A stretch of DNA of 28,471 nucleotides from Citromicrobium sp. (GTDB lineage: Bacteria; Pseudomonadota; Alphaproteobacteria; Sphingomonadales; Sphingomonadaceae): assembly GCA_003248395.1 (NCBI GenBank), contig QFNA01000004.1:1-28471 (forward strand), given 5' to 3'. Within the stretch, counting starts at the first letter, position 1. The number at the start of each line of letters is the position of its first letter. The notes under the pieces were generated by a model that saw only the letters and a list, made by a program, of their open reading frames with translations, was not told the origin of the DNA and made no database searches. A program made the position numbers and the translations under genes. Shown here one piece after another: positions 1 to 9,162 of the stretch.

Positions 1-99
1 CGGTCGCGGGTGATCCAGTCTTCCCAGGCGGAACGCTCGGCCAGGGGAATATCGGCCTTGAACACCTTCTTCACCTCGGCCCGGAAGGCGGCGAAGTCG
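1..99. repeat. Terminal overlap, left copy (circular contig)
   Basis: These 99 bases are identical to the last 99 bases of the window (28373-28471). A 99-base exact end overlap is what a k-mer assembler leaves when it closes a circle, so this is read as one biological locus shown twice, not a true repeat. It lies inside the methyltransferase remnant that crosses the junction. Confidence 0.9.
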
Positions 100-185
100 G
101 GCAGGGTCCACCATTCCTGAAGCCGGGTTGTCAGCTTGGGGTCACGGCCAGGCGGGCAGAGATCAGGAATGCGGCGCGATAGATC
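1..185 (-). pseudogene. DNA methyltransferase remnant, C-terminal part (upstream portion across the junction)
   Basis: Reading the minus strand across the circular junction, the frame of the 28252-28471 remnant stays open here. It adds residues such as DPKLTTRLQEWW and LPDFAAFRAEVKKVFKADI directly before the part at the window end. From memory this resembles the C-terminal region of large class I SAM-dependent DNA methyltransferases (type IIG-like) of alphaproteobacteria. Similarity fades upstream of roughly 125-185, where an IS91-like fragment starts on the other strand. The reading frame itself remains open to an ATG at 308, but that extension looks like unrelated sequence. No methyltransferase catalytic motifs are present, so the piece is a dead 3' fragment. 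Confidence 0.6.
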
Positions 186-305
186 GCCTCGCTCACGCAG
201 CGTGAGCCGTGTCCCTGCTGCGGCGGTGTCATGCGCATCATCGAGATCTTCAGGCGGGGACAGACACCGATGTCGCGCGCCCCACCGAGGGAGCAGGCCG
301 CATGA
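183..305 (+). pseudogene. IS91-family transposase remnant, C-terminal end only
   Basis: A short plus-strand frame ending in TGA at 303-305 reads EPCPCCGGVMRIIEIFRRG and ends QTPMSRAPPREQAA. The CPCCGG-M-I-E-F pattern followed by a short basic tail resembles the last residues of IS91/ISCR-type transposases. A stop at 180-182 closes the frame upstream, so only about 40 residues remain and the HUH catalytic region is absent. It sits at the junction between the backbone methyltransferase fragment and the cargo. The family call comes from a short motif only. Confidence 0.5.
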
Positions 306-517
306 CATGTCGCCCGTCGTCCGTCACGAAACAACACCGGCTACAGACAGTTGGCCAGGTCCCAACAATGTGCGCTTGTTTGTTTATTGCCAGCGCGCCA
401 AGCAGCGGTAAAAACTCAAAACCGCACAGTCTTGTCGAGATCATTGGCCAAGTTTGCGATCGCATCAGGCCAATGGCACGCCATCAGCGCATTCCGGATG
501 AAGCTGTCGTCCCGTCC
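306..517. other. Unassigned scar sequence between two IS remnants
   Basis: About 210 bases of lower GC than the flanks. No convincing gene was found. A minus-strand frame (about 500 down to 300) reads residues such as NALMACHWPDAIANLAND, which could be a fragment of another mobile gene, but it was not recognised. The left part may be the 3' non-coding end of the IS91-like element. Confidence 0.4.
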
Positions 518-985
518 CCAGCTCGTCGGCAAGGCAGACCGGAAGACGGCGTGGGAGCTCCTCGAACACCTTCTGACGATCGTGCCCTACCGCATCCACA
601 CGATCCTGACCGATAACGGCATCCAATTCGCCGACCAGCCGCGCAATCGGAACACGCCTTGGTCACGGCAGATGCGCTTCGACATGATCTGCGAGGCCAA
701 CGGGATCGCGCACAGGCTGACGAAGCCGAACCATCCCTGGAACAATGGTCAGGTCGAGCGGATGAACCGCACGATCAAGGAAGCGACCGTCAAGCGCTTC
801 CACTACGATGATCACGACCAGCTGCGCGCGCACCTGGCCGACTTCATGGCTGCCTACAACTTTGCGCGTCGGCTCAAGACGCTGAAGGGCTCACCCCCTA
901 CGAATACATCTGCAAGCTCTGGACCTCAGAACCGGACAGATTCATCCTCCACCCGATCCACCAGATGCCGGGACTGAATACCTAG
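518..985 (+). pseudogene. IS481-family transposase, 5'-truncated and frameshifted
   Basis: This is the C-terminal half of a DDE transposase. From about 518 the frame reads QLVGKADRKTAWELLEHLL, then ILTDNGIQFADQ (second catalytic Asp region, DNG) and NHPWNNGQVERMNRTIKEA (catalytic Glu in the QVERMNR block), then YDDHDQLRAHLADFMAAYNF. This is characteristic of IS481 elements. After LKTLKG (about 888-895) the open frame changes to an unrelated Ser/Pro-rich tail. Shifting frame restores the expected ending LTPYEYICKLWTSEPDR through IHQMPGLNT and a TAG at 983-985, so one base has been lost or gained. The N-terminal helix-turn-helix and the first catalytic Asp are missing. It is non-functional and borders the 3' end of hutD. 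Confidence 0.85.
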
Positions 986-1569
986 GGGCTTCCCTCTTGA
1001 TTCCAGCATGCAGCAATGGACTGAGGGTTGAGCTTCTTTCTTCGAAGCAAGGACGATCGCGAGCAGATAGCCATGCGTCACCTCTGTAGCGGCGATGGCA
1101 GGAAAAAGAATGCAGTCCCCAAGACCAAGGATCGCCCCTGTGATTCCCGCTTTCCTTCGTGCCACAAGGGCTACGGTCTGTGGCGGCAGGCTATCGCCGG
1201 GCGAAAGCTCGACTATCTGGTGCGAGAAGGCCCCGCGCCGAGTCATTATGTTGAGGTCCAGGACCGGACCTGCGTCCAGCCTGGCATGGACCGGTATCTC
1301 GCCCGGGAAGGACAGGGGCGGGCCGTCCGCCGTTACGGCGACCTCAGCCCCGCCAAATGATAGGCGCATCGGCCCGCCCTCCAGCACGGCCAAGGTGCGG
1401 TCGATGCCGGGGAAGGCCGAGAAGGGACCGTCCGCCGCCACCTCGGCCATCGACAGCCGCGCGTCGAAGCCGGACAGGTCCGCGCCGTCCGGCCAGACGG
1501 CCAGTTCGTGCGTGACGCCGCCGCCGTTCTTCCAGCGGCTGGCCCTGCCCTCGCCCCGGCGCACGAGCC

Positions 1570-1573
<4 letters not shown>
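926..1573 (-). CDS. hutD: HutD family protein with IS-derived C-terminal tail
   Basis: A HutD/Ves cupin-like protein, a conserved accessory of histidine utilisation whose exact role is unsettled; it has been proposed to act in governing pathway flux. The N-terminal family signature RWKNGGGVTHELAVWP is clear, followed by FDARLSMAEVAADGPFSAFPG and DLNIMTRRG. The start is a GTG at 1571-1573 overlapping the TGA of hutU, so translation is probably coupled. HutD proteins end near the stretch matching GYLLAIVLA (about 1040). Here the frame runs on for about 38 residues into sequence that overlaps the IS481 remnant antisense and stops at 926. The natural stop has evidently been lost to the insertion or deletion. 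The protein may still fold, because the missing part seems to be only the extreme C-terminus. Confidence 0.8.
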
Positions 1574-3252
<1,679 letters not shown>

Positions 3253-3263
3253 GTCCGGTCCTT

Positions 3264-3347
3264 TCAGGAAAGCAGCTGGCCCGCGATGATGTTGCGCTGG
3301 ATCTCGAACGAGCCCTCGCACATGCGCGACCTTTTAGGCATCTTCAT
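3264..3347 (-). pseudogene. Remnant of an acyl-CoA dehydrogenase C-terminus inside the hut operon
   Basis: A 27-codon minus-strand frame starts in an ATGA overlap with the hutG stop and ends 11 bases before the hutU ATG. It reads MKMPKRSR then MCEGSFEIQRNIIAGQLLS. The EGS-EIQRNIIA-QLL ending is the hallmark C-terminus of acyl-CoA dehydrogenases (EGTSEIQR...). Nothing else of such a gene is present. This is probably a scar of an ancestral rearrangement that joined hutU to hutG, now possibly translated as a short leader that couples the two genes. The match is short, so the family call is moderately certain. Confidence 0.55.
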
Positions 3348-4147
3348 GGCGCAAGCTCCGGCGCCAGCGCCTCGAGTCGGGCGAGGATCTCGCCCAAAGT
3401 CTTGCGCATGGCTCCTGCCTTGGCGAGGTCGAGCTCGAAGGGCGGGGCCTCGGCCGCCAGATGGGTGGACTGCGCCAGTTCCATCTGGATCGCGTGGACG
3501 CCGGTTTCCGGGCGGCCATAATGGCGCGTCGTCCATCCGCCCCGGAAGCGGCCGTTCACCACCCAAGGGCGGCCGGTCGCGGCTGCGACCTCCTGCGTGG
3601 CGGCCTCAATGGCCGCGGCGCAGGACGTGCCGTTCGCAGTGCCGATGTTGAAGTCGGGCAGCACGCCCGCGAACAGGAAGGGGATCACCGAGCGGATCGA
3701 GTGGCAATCGTAAAGGATGGCGACGCCGTGCTTCGCCCGCACCCGCTCGATCTCGGCCGACAGCGCCGCGTGATAGGGCGCGTGGAAGCGCGCCAGCCGG
3801 TCGGCCACGTCCTCGGGCGTGGGCTTCTCGGTCCAGATCGGCTGGCCGTCGAAATCGGTGACGGGCACCAGCCCGGTGGTGTTCTGGCCCGGGTAAAGGC
3901 TTTCGTCCTCAGGGCCCCGGTTCGCGTCGATGACATAGCGGTGGAAGGTCGCCCGCACCGTCGTCGCCCCGGGCAGAAGCCCGGCGTAAAGCTGGTGGAT
4001 GTGCCAGTCGGTGTCGGCCAAGGTCCGGCCACGCTCGTTCAGCCGGGCAAGGATGTCGTCCGGCAGCCATGTCCCGGTGTGGGGCAGGCCCAGGATGACG
4101 GGGCTGTCGCCCCGGACCATCTCGACAGGCTCGGGTCCAAGGCTCAT
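3344..4147 (-). CDS. hutG: N-formylglutamate deformylase
   Basis: Last step of the five-step Hut route: N-formyl-L-glutamate + H2O to glutamate + formate. The 267-residue length fits the FGase family. Visible family blocks are ILGLPHTGTWLP, LADTDWHIHQLY, DANRGPEDESLYPGQNTTGL, ILYDCHSIRS (metal-ligand region) and NGRFRGGWTTRHYG. The start at 4147 overlaps the hutH TGA (ATGA); the open frame upstream lies inside hutH and is only its shadow. Together with hutF this defines the HutF-HutG branch, which releases ammonia and formate, rather than the direct formimidoglutamase branch, which releases formamide. Confidence 0.93.
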   Translation of the reverse strand: MSLGPEPVEMVRGDSPVILGLPHTGTWLPDDILARLNERGRTLADTDWHIHQLYAGLLPGATTVRATFHRYVIDANRGPEDESLYPGQNTTGLVPVTDFDGQPIWTEKPTPEDVADRLARFHAPYHAALSAEIERVRAKHGVAILYDCHSIRSVIPFLFAGVLPDFNIGTANGTSCAAAIEAATQEVAAATGRPWVVNGRFRGGWTTRHYGRPETGVHAIQMELAQSTHLAAEAPPFELDLAKAGAMRKTLGEILARLEALAPELAP

Positions 4148-5664
4148 GCGGCGATCTCCACGCCTGCCGCGGCGGCCAGGGTGCCGTCCTCGACCAGTTT
4201 TTGCGCGGCCAGCAGGTCGGGGGCGAGATAGCGGTCCTCGCCCATCGCGGGCACGCGGGCGCGGAGGGCCGCCATCACGCGCGACAGGGCTGCCGAGGTG
4301 GCCAGCGGCGCGCGGAACTCGATCCCTTGCGCGGCGCAGATCGCCTCGACCCCGAGGATCACGGCGAGGTTGCGCGTCATCAGCCCCAGCCGGCGCGCGC
4401 CATGGGCGGCCATGCTGACGTGGTCCTCTTGGTTGGCGGACGTGGGCGTCGAGTCCACCGAGCATGGGTTGGCGAGATGCTTGTTCTCGCTCATCAGGGC
4501 GGCGGTGGTGACCTCAGCGATCATCAGCCCGCTGTTCAGCCCCGGCGCGGGCGTCAGGAACGGCGGCAGGTTGAAGTTCAGCGCGGGGTCCACCATCAGC
4601 GCGATCCGGCGCTGCGCGATCGATCCGATCTCGGCCACGGCCAGCGCGATCTGGTCGGCGGCAAAGGCGACCGGCTCGGCATGGAAGTTGCCGCCCGAGA
4701 CGATCGAGCCGTCCGACAGCACCAAGGGGTTGTCGGTGACGGCATTCGCCTCGATCAGCAGCGTGCGGGCGGCAAAGCGCAGCACGTCCAGCGCCGCGCC
4801 CGTCACCTGCGGCTGGCAGCGGATGCAGTAGGGGTCCTGCACGCGCGTGTCGCCCTCGCGGTGGCTTTCGCGGATGGCGCTGCCCTCCAGCAGGGCGCGG
4901 ATGGCGGCGGCGACCTCGATCTGGCCCTGGTGGCCGCGCAGAGTGTGGATCTCGGCCCGCGTCGGCGCGGTCGAGCCCATGATGGCGTCGGTGGACATCG
5001 CGGCCGTCACGACCGCCGCCCGCGCGCAGGCCATCGCGCGGAACAGCCCGATCAGCCCCAGCGCGGTCGAGAACTGGGTGCCGTTGATCAGCGCCAGCCC
5101 TTCCTTGGCGCCCAGTGTCACGGGGGCCAGCCCCGCCCGCGCCAGCGCCTCGGCGCCGGGCAGGCGCTCATCGCCGACGAAGGCCTCGCCATGGCCGATC
5201 ATCACGGCGGCCATATGCGCCAGCGGCGCAAGGTCGCCCGAGGCGCCGACGCTGCCCTGTTCGGGGATCACCGGGGTCACGCCGCGGGCCAGCATCGCCT
5301 CGATCAGTTCGACGATGACGGGCCGGACGCCCGAAGCGCCGCGTCCCAGCGACAGAAGCTTCAACGCCATCATCAGCCGGACCGCCGCTTGGTCCAGCGG
5401 GTCGCCCACGCCGCAGCAATGCGACAGGATCAGGTTGCGCTGCAGCGTCGCGGTGTCCTCGGGCGCGATGCGGACCGAGGCGAGCTTGCCGAAGCCGGTG
5501 TTGACGCCATAGACCGCCGCGCCCCCTGCAGCCGCCGCCTCGATACGGGCGGCCGAAGCTTCGATGGCGGGCCGCGCGGCGGCGTCCAGACGCACCGCCA
5601 GCCCCTCGCGCCAGATGGTTTCCAATTGCGCCAGCGTGGCGGCGCCGGGGGTCAGGGTCAGCAT
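4144..5664 (-). CDS. hutH: Histidine ammonia-lyase
   Basis: First committed step: L-histidine to trans-urocanate + NH3. The product is 506 residues, typical of the family. The self-cyclising tripeptide that forms the MIO electrophile is visible as GSVGASGDLAPLAH (Ala-Ser-Gly at 141-143). Other family blocks are YGVNTGFGKLA (52-62), GSTAPTRAEIHTLRGHQGQ, QDPYCIRCQPQV, NPLVLSDG and SGGNFHAEPVA. The ATG overlaps the hutI stop by 7 bases and its stop overlaps the hutG start, so hutI, hutH and hutG form a tightly coupled unit. In this context the enzyme would receive histidine made from derivatives as well as free histidine. Confidence 0.97.
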   Translation of the reverse strand: MLTLTPGAATLAQLETIWREGLAVRLDAAARPAIEASAARIEAAAAGGAAVYGVNTGFGKLASVRIAPEDTATLQRNLILSHCCGVGDPLDQAAVRLMMALKLLSLGRGASGVRPVIVELIEAMLARGVTPVIPEQGSVGASGDLAPLAHMAAVMIGHGEAFVGDERLPGAEALARAGLAPVTLGAKEGLALINGTQFSTALGLIGLFRAMACARAAVVTAAMSTDAIMGSTAPTRAEIHTLRGHQGQIEVAAAIRALLEGSAIRESHREGDTRVQDPYCIRCQPQVTGAALDVLRFAARTLLIEANAVTDNPLVLSDGSIVSGGNFHAEPVAFAADQIALAVAEIGSIAQRRIALMVDPALNFNLPPFLTPAPGLNSGLMIAEVTTAALMSENKHLANPCSVDSTPTSANQEDHVSMAAHGARRLGLMTRNLAVILGVEAICAAQGIEFRAPLATSAALSRVMAALRARVPAMGEDRYLAPDLLAAQKLVEDGTLAAAAGVEIAA

Positions 5665-6851
5665 GGTTTGCCCTCGAAATAGCGGCGGTGAAGCGGGTTG
5701 AAGCCGATCCGGTAGGTCAGTTCGGCCGGATGGGCGACGTTCCAGACGGCAAGGTCGGCGCGCAGGCCGGGCTCAAGCCGCCCTCGGTCGGCAAGCCCCA
5801 GGGCGCGGGCGGCGTTGGCGGTGACGCCGCGCAAGGCTTCCTCGGGCGTCAGGCGGAACAGCGTTGCGCCCATGTTCATCGCCAGCAGCAGCGAGGTCAG
5901 CGGCGAGGTGCCCGGATTGCAGTCGGTCGCCAGGGCAAGGATGGTGCCCGCCTGGCGGAAGGCGGCCATCGGCGGCATCTGTGTCTCGCGCAGCGCATAG
6001 AAGGCGCCGGGCAGCAGGGTCGCCACGGTTCCGGCCTGCGCCAGGGCGGTGGCGTCCTCGGCATCGGCATATTCGACGTGATCGGCGGACAGCCCGCCCC
6101 GCCCGGCCACCAGCCTGCTGCCGCCCAGATGCGACAGCTGCTCGGCATGCAGCTTGACGGGCAGGCCCAGTTCGGCGGCCACGTCGAACAGCCGCGCCAT
6201 CTGCGCGACGGAAAAGGCGATGCCCTCGCAGAAGCCGTCCACGGCATCGACCAGCCCCTCGGCATGGGCCTGCCGCAGGCCGGGGATGGCGACCTCGTCC
6301 AGGTAGGCGTCGGGGCGGTCCTTGTATTCCGGCGGCACGGCATGGGCGGCAAGCCAGCTTGTGACGATCCGCACGGGGCGCTCGGCCGCAAGGCGGCGGG
6401 CGGCGCGCAGCATCTTCAATTCGTCCGCGATGGTCAGCCCGTAGCCCGACTTGACCTCGACGGTGGCCGCGCCCTCGGCCAGCAGCGCGTCCAGGCGCGG
6501 CAGCGCCGATGCGACCAGCTCATCCTCGGTCGCCGCGCGGGTTGCCGTGACGGTGGACAGGATGCCGCCCCCTGCCCGCGCGATCTCCTCGTAGCTGGCG
6601 CCCTGCAGGCGCATCTCGAACTCGCGCGCGCGGTCGCCGCCGAAGACCAGGTGCGTGTGGCAGTCGATCAGCGCGGGCGTGACCAGGCGGCCGCCCATGT
6701 CCTCGCCCTCCGCCTCGCCCTCGCCCAGGGCGGCGATGCGGCCGTCCTCGATCCGCAGCCACCCGCGCTCGATCAAGCCGTAACCCTCGCCTGTCAGCGT
6801 CACGAGGCGGGCGTTGGCAAGGGTGAGGGCGGAGGGAGGGGGGGCCGACAT
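5658..6851 (-). CDS. hutI: Imidazolonepropionase
   Basis: Third Hut step: 4-imidazolone-5-propionate + H2O to N-formimidoyl-L-glutamate. The 397-residue protein has the amidohydrolase pattern: metal ligands in DCHTHLVFGGDRAREFEMR (His65, His67), EVKSGYGLT, SWLAAHAVPPEYK, VKLHAEQLSHLGGS (His ligand), SADHVEYA and LATDCNPGTSPLTS (Asp ligand). It is the first gene of the minus-strand hut operon. GAGG precedes the ATG, and a perfect HutC-type palindrome lies 34 bases upstream (6885-6900), shared with the divergent hutF. Confidence 0.96.
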   Translation of the reverse strand: MSAPPPSALTLANARLVTLTGEGYGLIERGWLRIEDGRIAALGEGEAEGEDMGGRLVTPALIDCHTHLVFGGDRAREFEMRLQGASYEEIARAGGGILSTVTATRAATEDELVASALPRLDALLAEGAATVEVKSGYGLTIADELKMLRAARRLAAERPVRIVTSWLAAHAVPPEYKDRPDAYLDEVAIPGLRQAHAEGLVDAVDGFCEGIAFSVAQMARLFDVAAELGLPVKLHAEQLSHLGGSRLVAGRGGLSADHVEYADAEDATALAQAGTVATLLPGAFYALRETQMPPMAAFRQAGTILALATDCNPGTSPLTSLLLAMNMGATLFRLTPEEALRGVTANAARALGLADRGRLEPGLRADLAVWNVAHPAELTYRIGFNPLHRRYFEGKPC

Positions 6852-6884
6852 GAGACCTCGCGATTCGGGCTTGCGTTGGCTTGT

Positions 6885-6900
6885 TTATGTCTGCACATAA
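6885..6900. promoter_or_regulatory. HutC operator, site 1 (hutI / hutF)
   Basis: TTATGT-CTGC-ACATAA is a perfect 6-bp inverted repeat with a 4-bp centre, in the 91-base gap between divergent hutI and hutF. The core GTCTGCAC matches the GT-N-TA-N-AC consensus of HutC-subfamily GntR regulators with one change. The right arm runs into CATAAT, a possible -10 for hutF (6896-6901), so a bound repressor would block the promoter. The same downstream word, ATGCCGCC, follows site 4. Confidence 0.75.
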
Positions 6901-6942
6901 TGCCGCCTGTCAACGGGGCGCATCAACAGGCGGGAACGGGCA

Positions 6943-8313
6943 ATGCCGGCGATATGGGCAAGACGGGCGCTGCTGCCCGCGGGATGGGAAACGCAGGTCG
7001 CGGTCTTCGTCGGAGAGGACGGGCGCATCGCCGCGGTCGAGCGCGGCACGGCCCCGCCCCCCGGCGCCACCGTGGTCGAGACCCTGCTGCCCGCGCCCGC
7101 CAACCTTCACAGCCATGCCTTTCAGCGGGCGATGGCGGGGCTGACCGAACGGCGCGGTCCCGATCCGAAGGACAGCTTCTGGACCTGGCGGCGGCTGATG
7201 TATCGCTTCCTCGACCAACTGACCCCCGAGGATATCGAAGCCATCGCCGCCTTCGTGCAGATGGAGATGCTGGAGGCGGGCTATGCCACCAGCGTCGAAT
7301 TCCACTACCTGCACCACGACAGCGGCGGGCGGCCCTATGCCGACTTGGCCGAGATGTCGGGCCGGATCGCGGCGGCAGCCGCGCAGACGGGCATCGGCCT
7401 GACGCTGCTGCCGGTGCTGTATCAATGGGGCGGGCTCGACCGCCGGGCGCTGGTGTCCGGGCAGGACCGCTTCGGCAATACGCCCGAGCGCTTCGCCCGC
7501 CTTGTCGAGGGCGCGCAGGGCCATGTGGCGCGGCTCGGGGCGGACAGCCGCATCGGCATCGCCCCCCACAGCCTGCGCGCGGTGGACGGGGACGGGCTTG
7601 CGGCCGCGCAGGCGCTGGCGGGGGACGGCCCGATTCACATGCACCTGGCCGAGCAGACCGCCGAGGTGGACGAGGTTCTGGCCACCACCGGCCGCCGTCC
7701 GGTCGAATGGCTGCTGGAAAACCTGGCCGTCGATCAACGCTGGTGCCTGATCCACGCGACCCAGATGACGCCCGGTGAAACCGTGGCCCTTGCCCGCAGC
7801 GGCGCGGTGGCGGGGCTGTGCCCGATCACCGAAAGCAGCCTGGGCGACGGTATCTTCGAGGGCGTGCGCTGGACGGATGCGGGCGGCGCCTTCGGCATCG
7901 GGTCCGACAGCAACATCCGCATCTCGCTGTCCGAGGAACTGCGGACGCTCGACTATTCGCAGCGGCTGCGCGACCGTTCGCGCGCCGCGCTGGCCAGTGC
8001 CGACCGTTCAACCGGTCGCGTGGTGTTCGAGGGCGCGGCCAGGGGCGGCGCGCAGGCGGCAGGGCGCGGGGCGGGCGCCATCGAACCGGGCCTCTGGGCC
8101 GATCTCATGGCGCTTGGCGACCTTGGCCCCGACGGCGTCGGCCGCGAGGACGACACCCTGCTGGACACCTGGATCTTCGCCAGGGACGATCGCGACGTGA
8201 CCGACACCTGGTCGGCAGGGCGCCACCTCGTCGCGGAGGGTCGACACATCCGCCGCGCGCCGATCACCGCGGCCTACGCCCGCACCCTGCAGCGGCTGAG
8301 GCAGGCGATATAG
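6943..8313 (+). CDS. hutF: Formimidoylglutamate deiminase
   Basis: Fourth step of the five-step route: N-formimidoyl-L-glutamate + H2O to N-formyl-L-glutamate + NH3. The product is 456 residues, normal for HutF. Amidohydrolase features are visible: the metal motif in NLHSHAFQRAMAGLTERRG, VEFHYLHHD, IAPHSLRAV, MHLAEQTAEVDE, WCLIHATQM, the catalytic-loop block LCPITESSLGDGIF and GSDSNIRISLSEELR. It is transcribed away from hutI from a shared regulatory gap, and converges on hutC with only 20 bases between the stops. HutF makes the substrate of HutG, so the pair completes the pathway on this molecule. Confidence 0.95.
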   Translation: MPAIWARRALLPAGWETQVAVFVGEDGRIAAVERGTAPPPGATVVETLLPAPANLHSHAFQRAMAGLTERRGPDPKDSFWTWRRLMYRFLDQLTPEDIEAIAAFVQMEMLEAGYATSVEFHYLHHDSGGRPYADLAEMSGRIAAAAAQTGIGLTLLPVLYQWGGLDRRALVSGQDRFGNTPERFARLVEGAQGHVARLGADSRIGIAPHSLRAVDGDGLAAAQALAGDGPIHMHLAEQTAEVDEVLATTGRRPVEWLLENLAVDQRWCLIHATQMTPGETVALARSGAVAGLCPITESSLGDGIFEGVRWTDAGGAFGIGSDSNIRISLSEELRTLDYSQRLRDRSRAALASADRSTGRVVFEGAARGGAQAAGRGAGAIEPGLWADLMALGDLGPDGVGREDDTLLDTWIFARDDRDVTDTWSAGRHLVAEGRHIRRAPITAAYARTLQRLRQAI

Positions 8314-8333
8314 CCCGGACCCCGGCAGGCGGT

Positions 8334-9029
8334 TCAATAGCGCGTCGTCATCCTGTAGCCGCGGTGGTAAAGCAGCCGGACAAAGGTGACGGACTGTCCC
8401 TGCCAGAAGGTCTGCCTTTCGATCTGGAACAGCGAATCGCCCGGGGCGCAGCCCAGATGCTGGGCCTGTTCCGGGGTGGCCGAGTTAGCTGAAAAGCTGA
8501 CCTCGACATTGGAAAAGGGCACCTGCCGGACCAGCCATTCGTTCGGTCCGGTCGCCCCGAAGTCAGCGATGCGCGCGCCGGGCGTCGCCTTGAGATTGAT
8601 CCAGCGGTCCTCGAACTGGTAAGGCTGGCCGTCGGCAAAATGGACGCAGGTCACATGGCGCAGCTGCGTGTCGGCATCAAGGTTCAGCCGCGCGCGCAGC
8701 CAGTCATGCGCCTTCAGGATATCCGAGCGCACCAGCGCATAGCGGTATTCCGCGCCCTGTTCCTCGATCTCGTTGCGCACCAGCGGGATGTCCAGGCGCA
8801 TCTGCCGCAACGGCAGCAGGCGTACCCGGGAGCCCGCCTTCCGCTTGCGCTCGACAAGGCCATCCTCGACCAGTTCGCGCATGGCGCGGTTGATTGTGGC
8901 CCGGGCCGAGCCGTATTCCTGCGCCAGGTGCGTCTCGTTCGGCAACAGGCTGCCGGGCGGCCATTCGCCCCCGGTGATGCGGCGCAGCATGTCGGCCTTG
9001 ATCTCGCGATAGCTTCTGGTCGCAACCAT
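8334..9029 (-). CDS. hutC: GntR-family histidine utilisation repressor HutC
   Basis: A 231-residue regulator. The N-terminal winged helix-turn-helix begins SYREIKADMLRRIT and contains LAQEYGSARATINRAMREL and GLVERKRKAGSRV (about 5-75). The C-terminal UTRA ligand domain (about 90-231) shows FEDRWINL, FSANSATPEQAQHLGC and the family ending TFVRLLYHRGYRM. HutC repressors bind urocanate, or in some cases formimidoylglutamate, as inducer. The start at 9029 has AAGGGAG at a normal distance and gives a standard-length protein; the longer open frame to 9251 would overlap the divergent ABC operon. It is divergent from that operon, with operator-like site 2 between them, which suggests autoregulation plus control of the transporter. 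Confidence 0.92.
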   Translation of the reverse strand: MVATRSYREIKADMLRRITGGEWPPGSLLPNETHLAQEYGSARATINRAMRELVEDGLVERKRKAGSRVRLLPLRQMRLDIPLVRNEIEEQGAEYRYALVRSDILKAHDWLRARLNLDADTQLRHVTCVHFADGQPYQFEDRWINLKATPGARIADFGATGPNEWLVRQVPFSNVEVSFSANSATPEQAQHLGCAPGDSLFQIERQTFWQGQSVTFVRLLYHRGYRMTTRY

Positions 9030-9127
9030 GGAACTCCCTTTCCAGCGTCTTGCCGCCAAAGCCGCGTCCAGCATCGACTTTTGGGCCTCCTGAAATCGGC
9101 ACTGGACGCGGGGTGTATTGATCGTGA

Positions 9128-9143
9128 TTATAGCTATGCATAA
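9128..9143. promoter_or_regulatory. Candidate HutC operator, site 2 (hutC / ABC operon)
   Basis: TTATAGCTATGCATAA matches the ideal 16-bp palindrome TTATGTCTAGACATAA at 12 of 16 positions, with the outer arms TTAT/ATAA and the central CTA kept. It lies between hutC and the divergent permease gene. It contains the 8-bp palindrome ATAGCTAT. It is the weakest of the four sites and is supported mainly by position. Confidence 0.5.
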
Positions 9144-9162
9144 CGAGTCGAAGTCCAGACAT

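Noticed and set aside
1..99. The identical window ends as long terminal repeats or phage-type direct terminal repeats.
   Set aside because: The 99-base length is typical of k-mer overlap in circular contigs, the repeat lies inside one continuous reading frame, and there are no phage genes.
5688..7778. A 696-codon plus-strand open frame across hutI and the start of hutF.
   Set aside because: It is antisense to hutI and out of frame with hutF, with no recognisable domain and repetitive Gly/Arg/Gln content.
9118..9162. The extended N-terminus of the first permease beginning at 9118.
   Set aside because: It would place the operator-like palindrome inside the gene and adds a sequence unlike DppB N-termini; a start at 9163 or 9175 is preferred.
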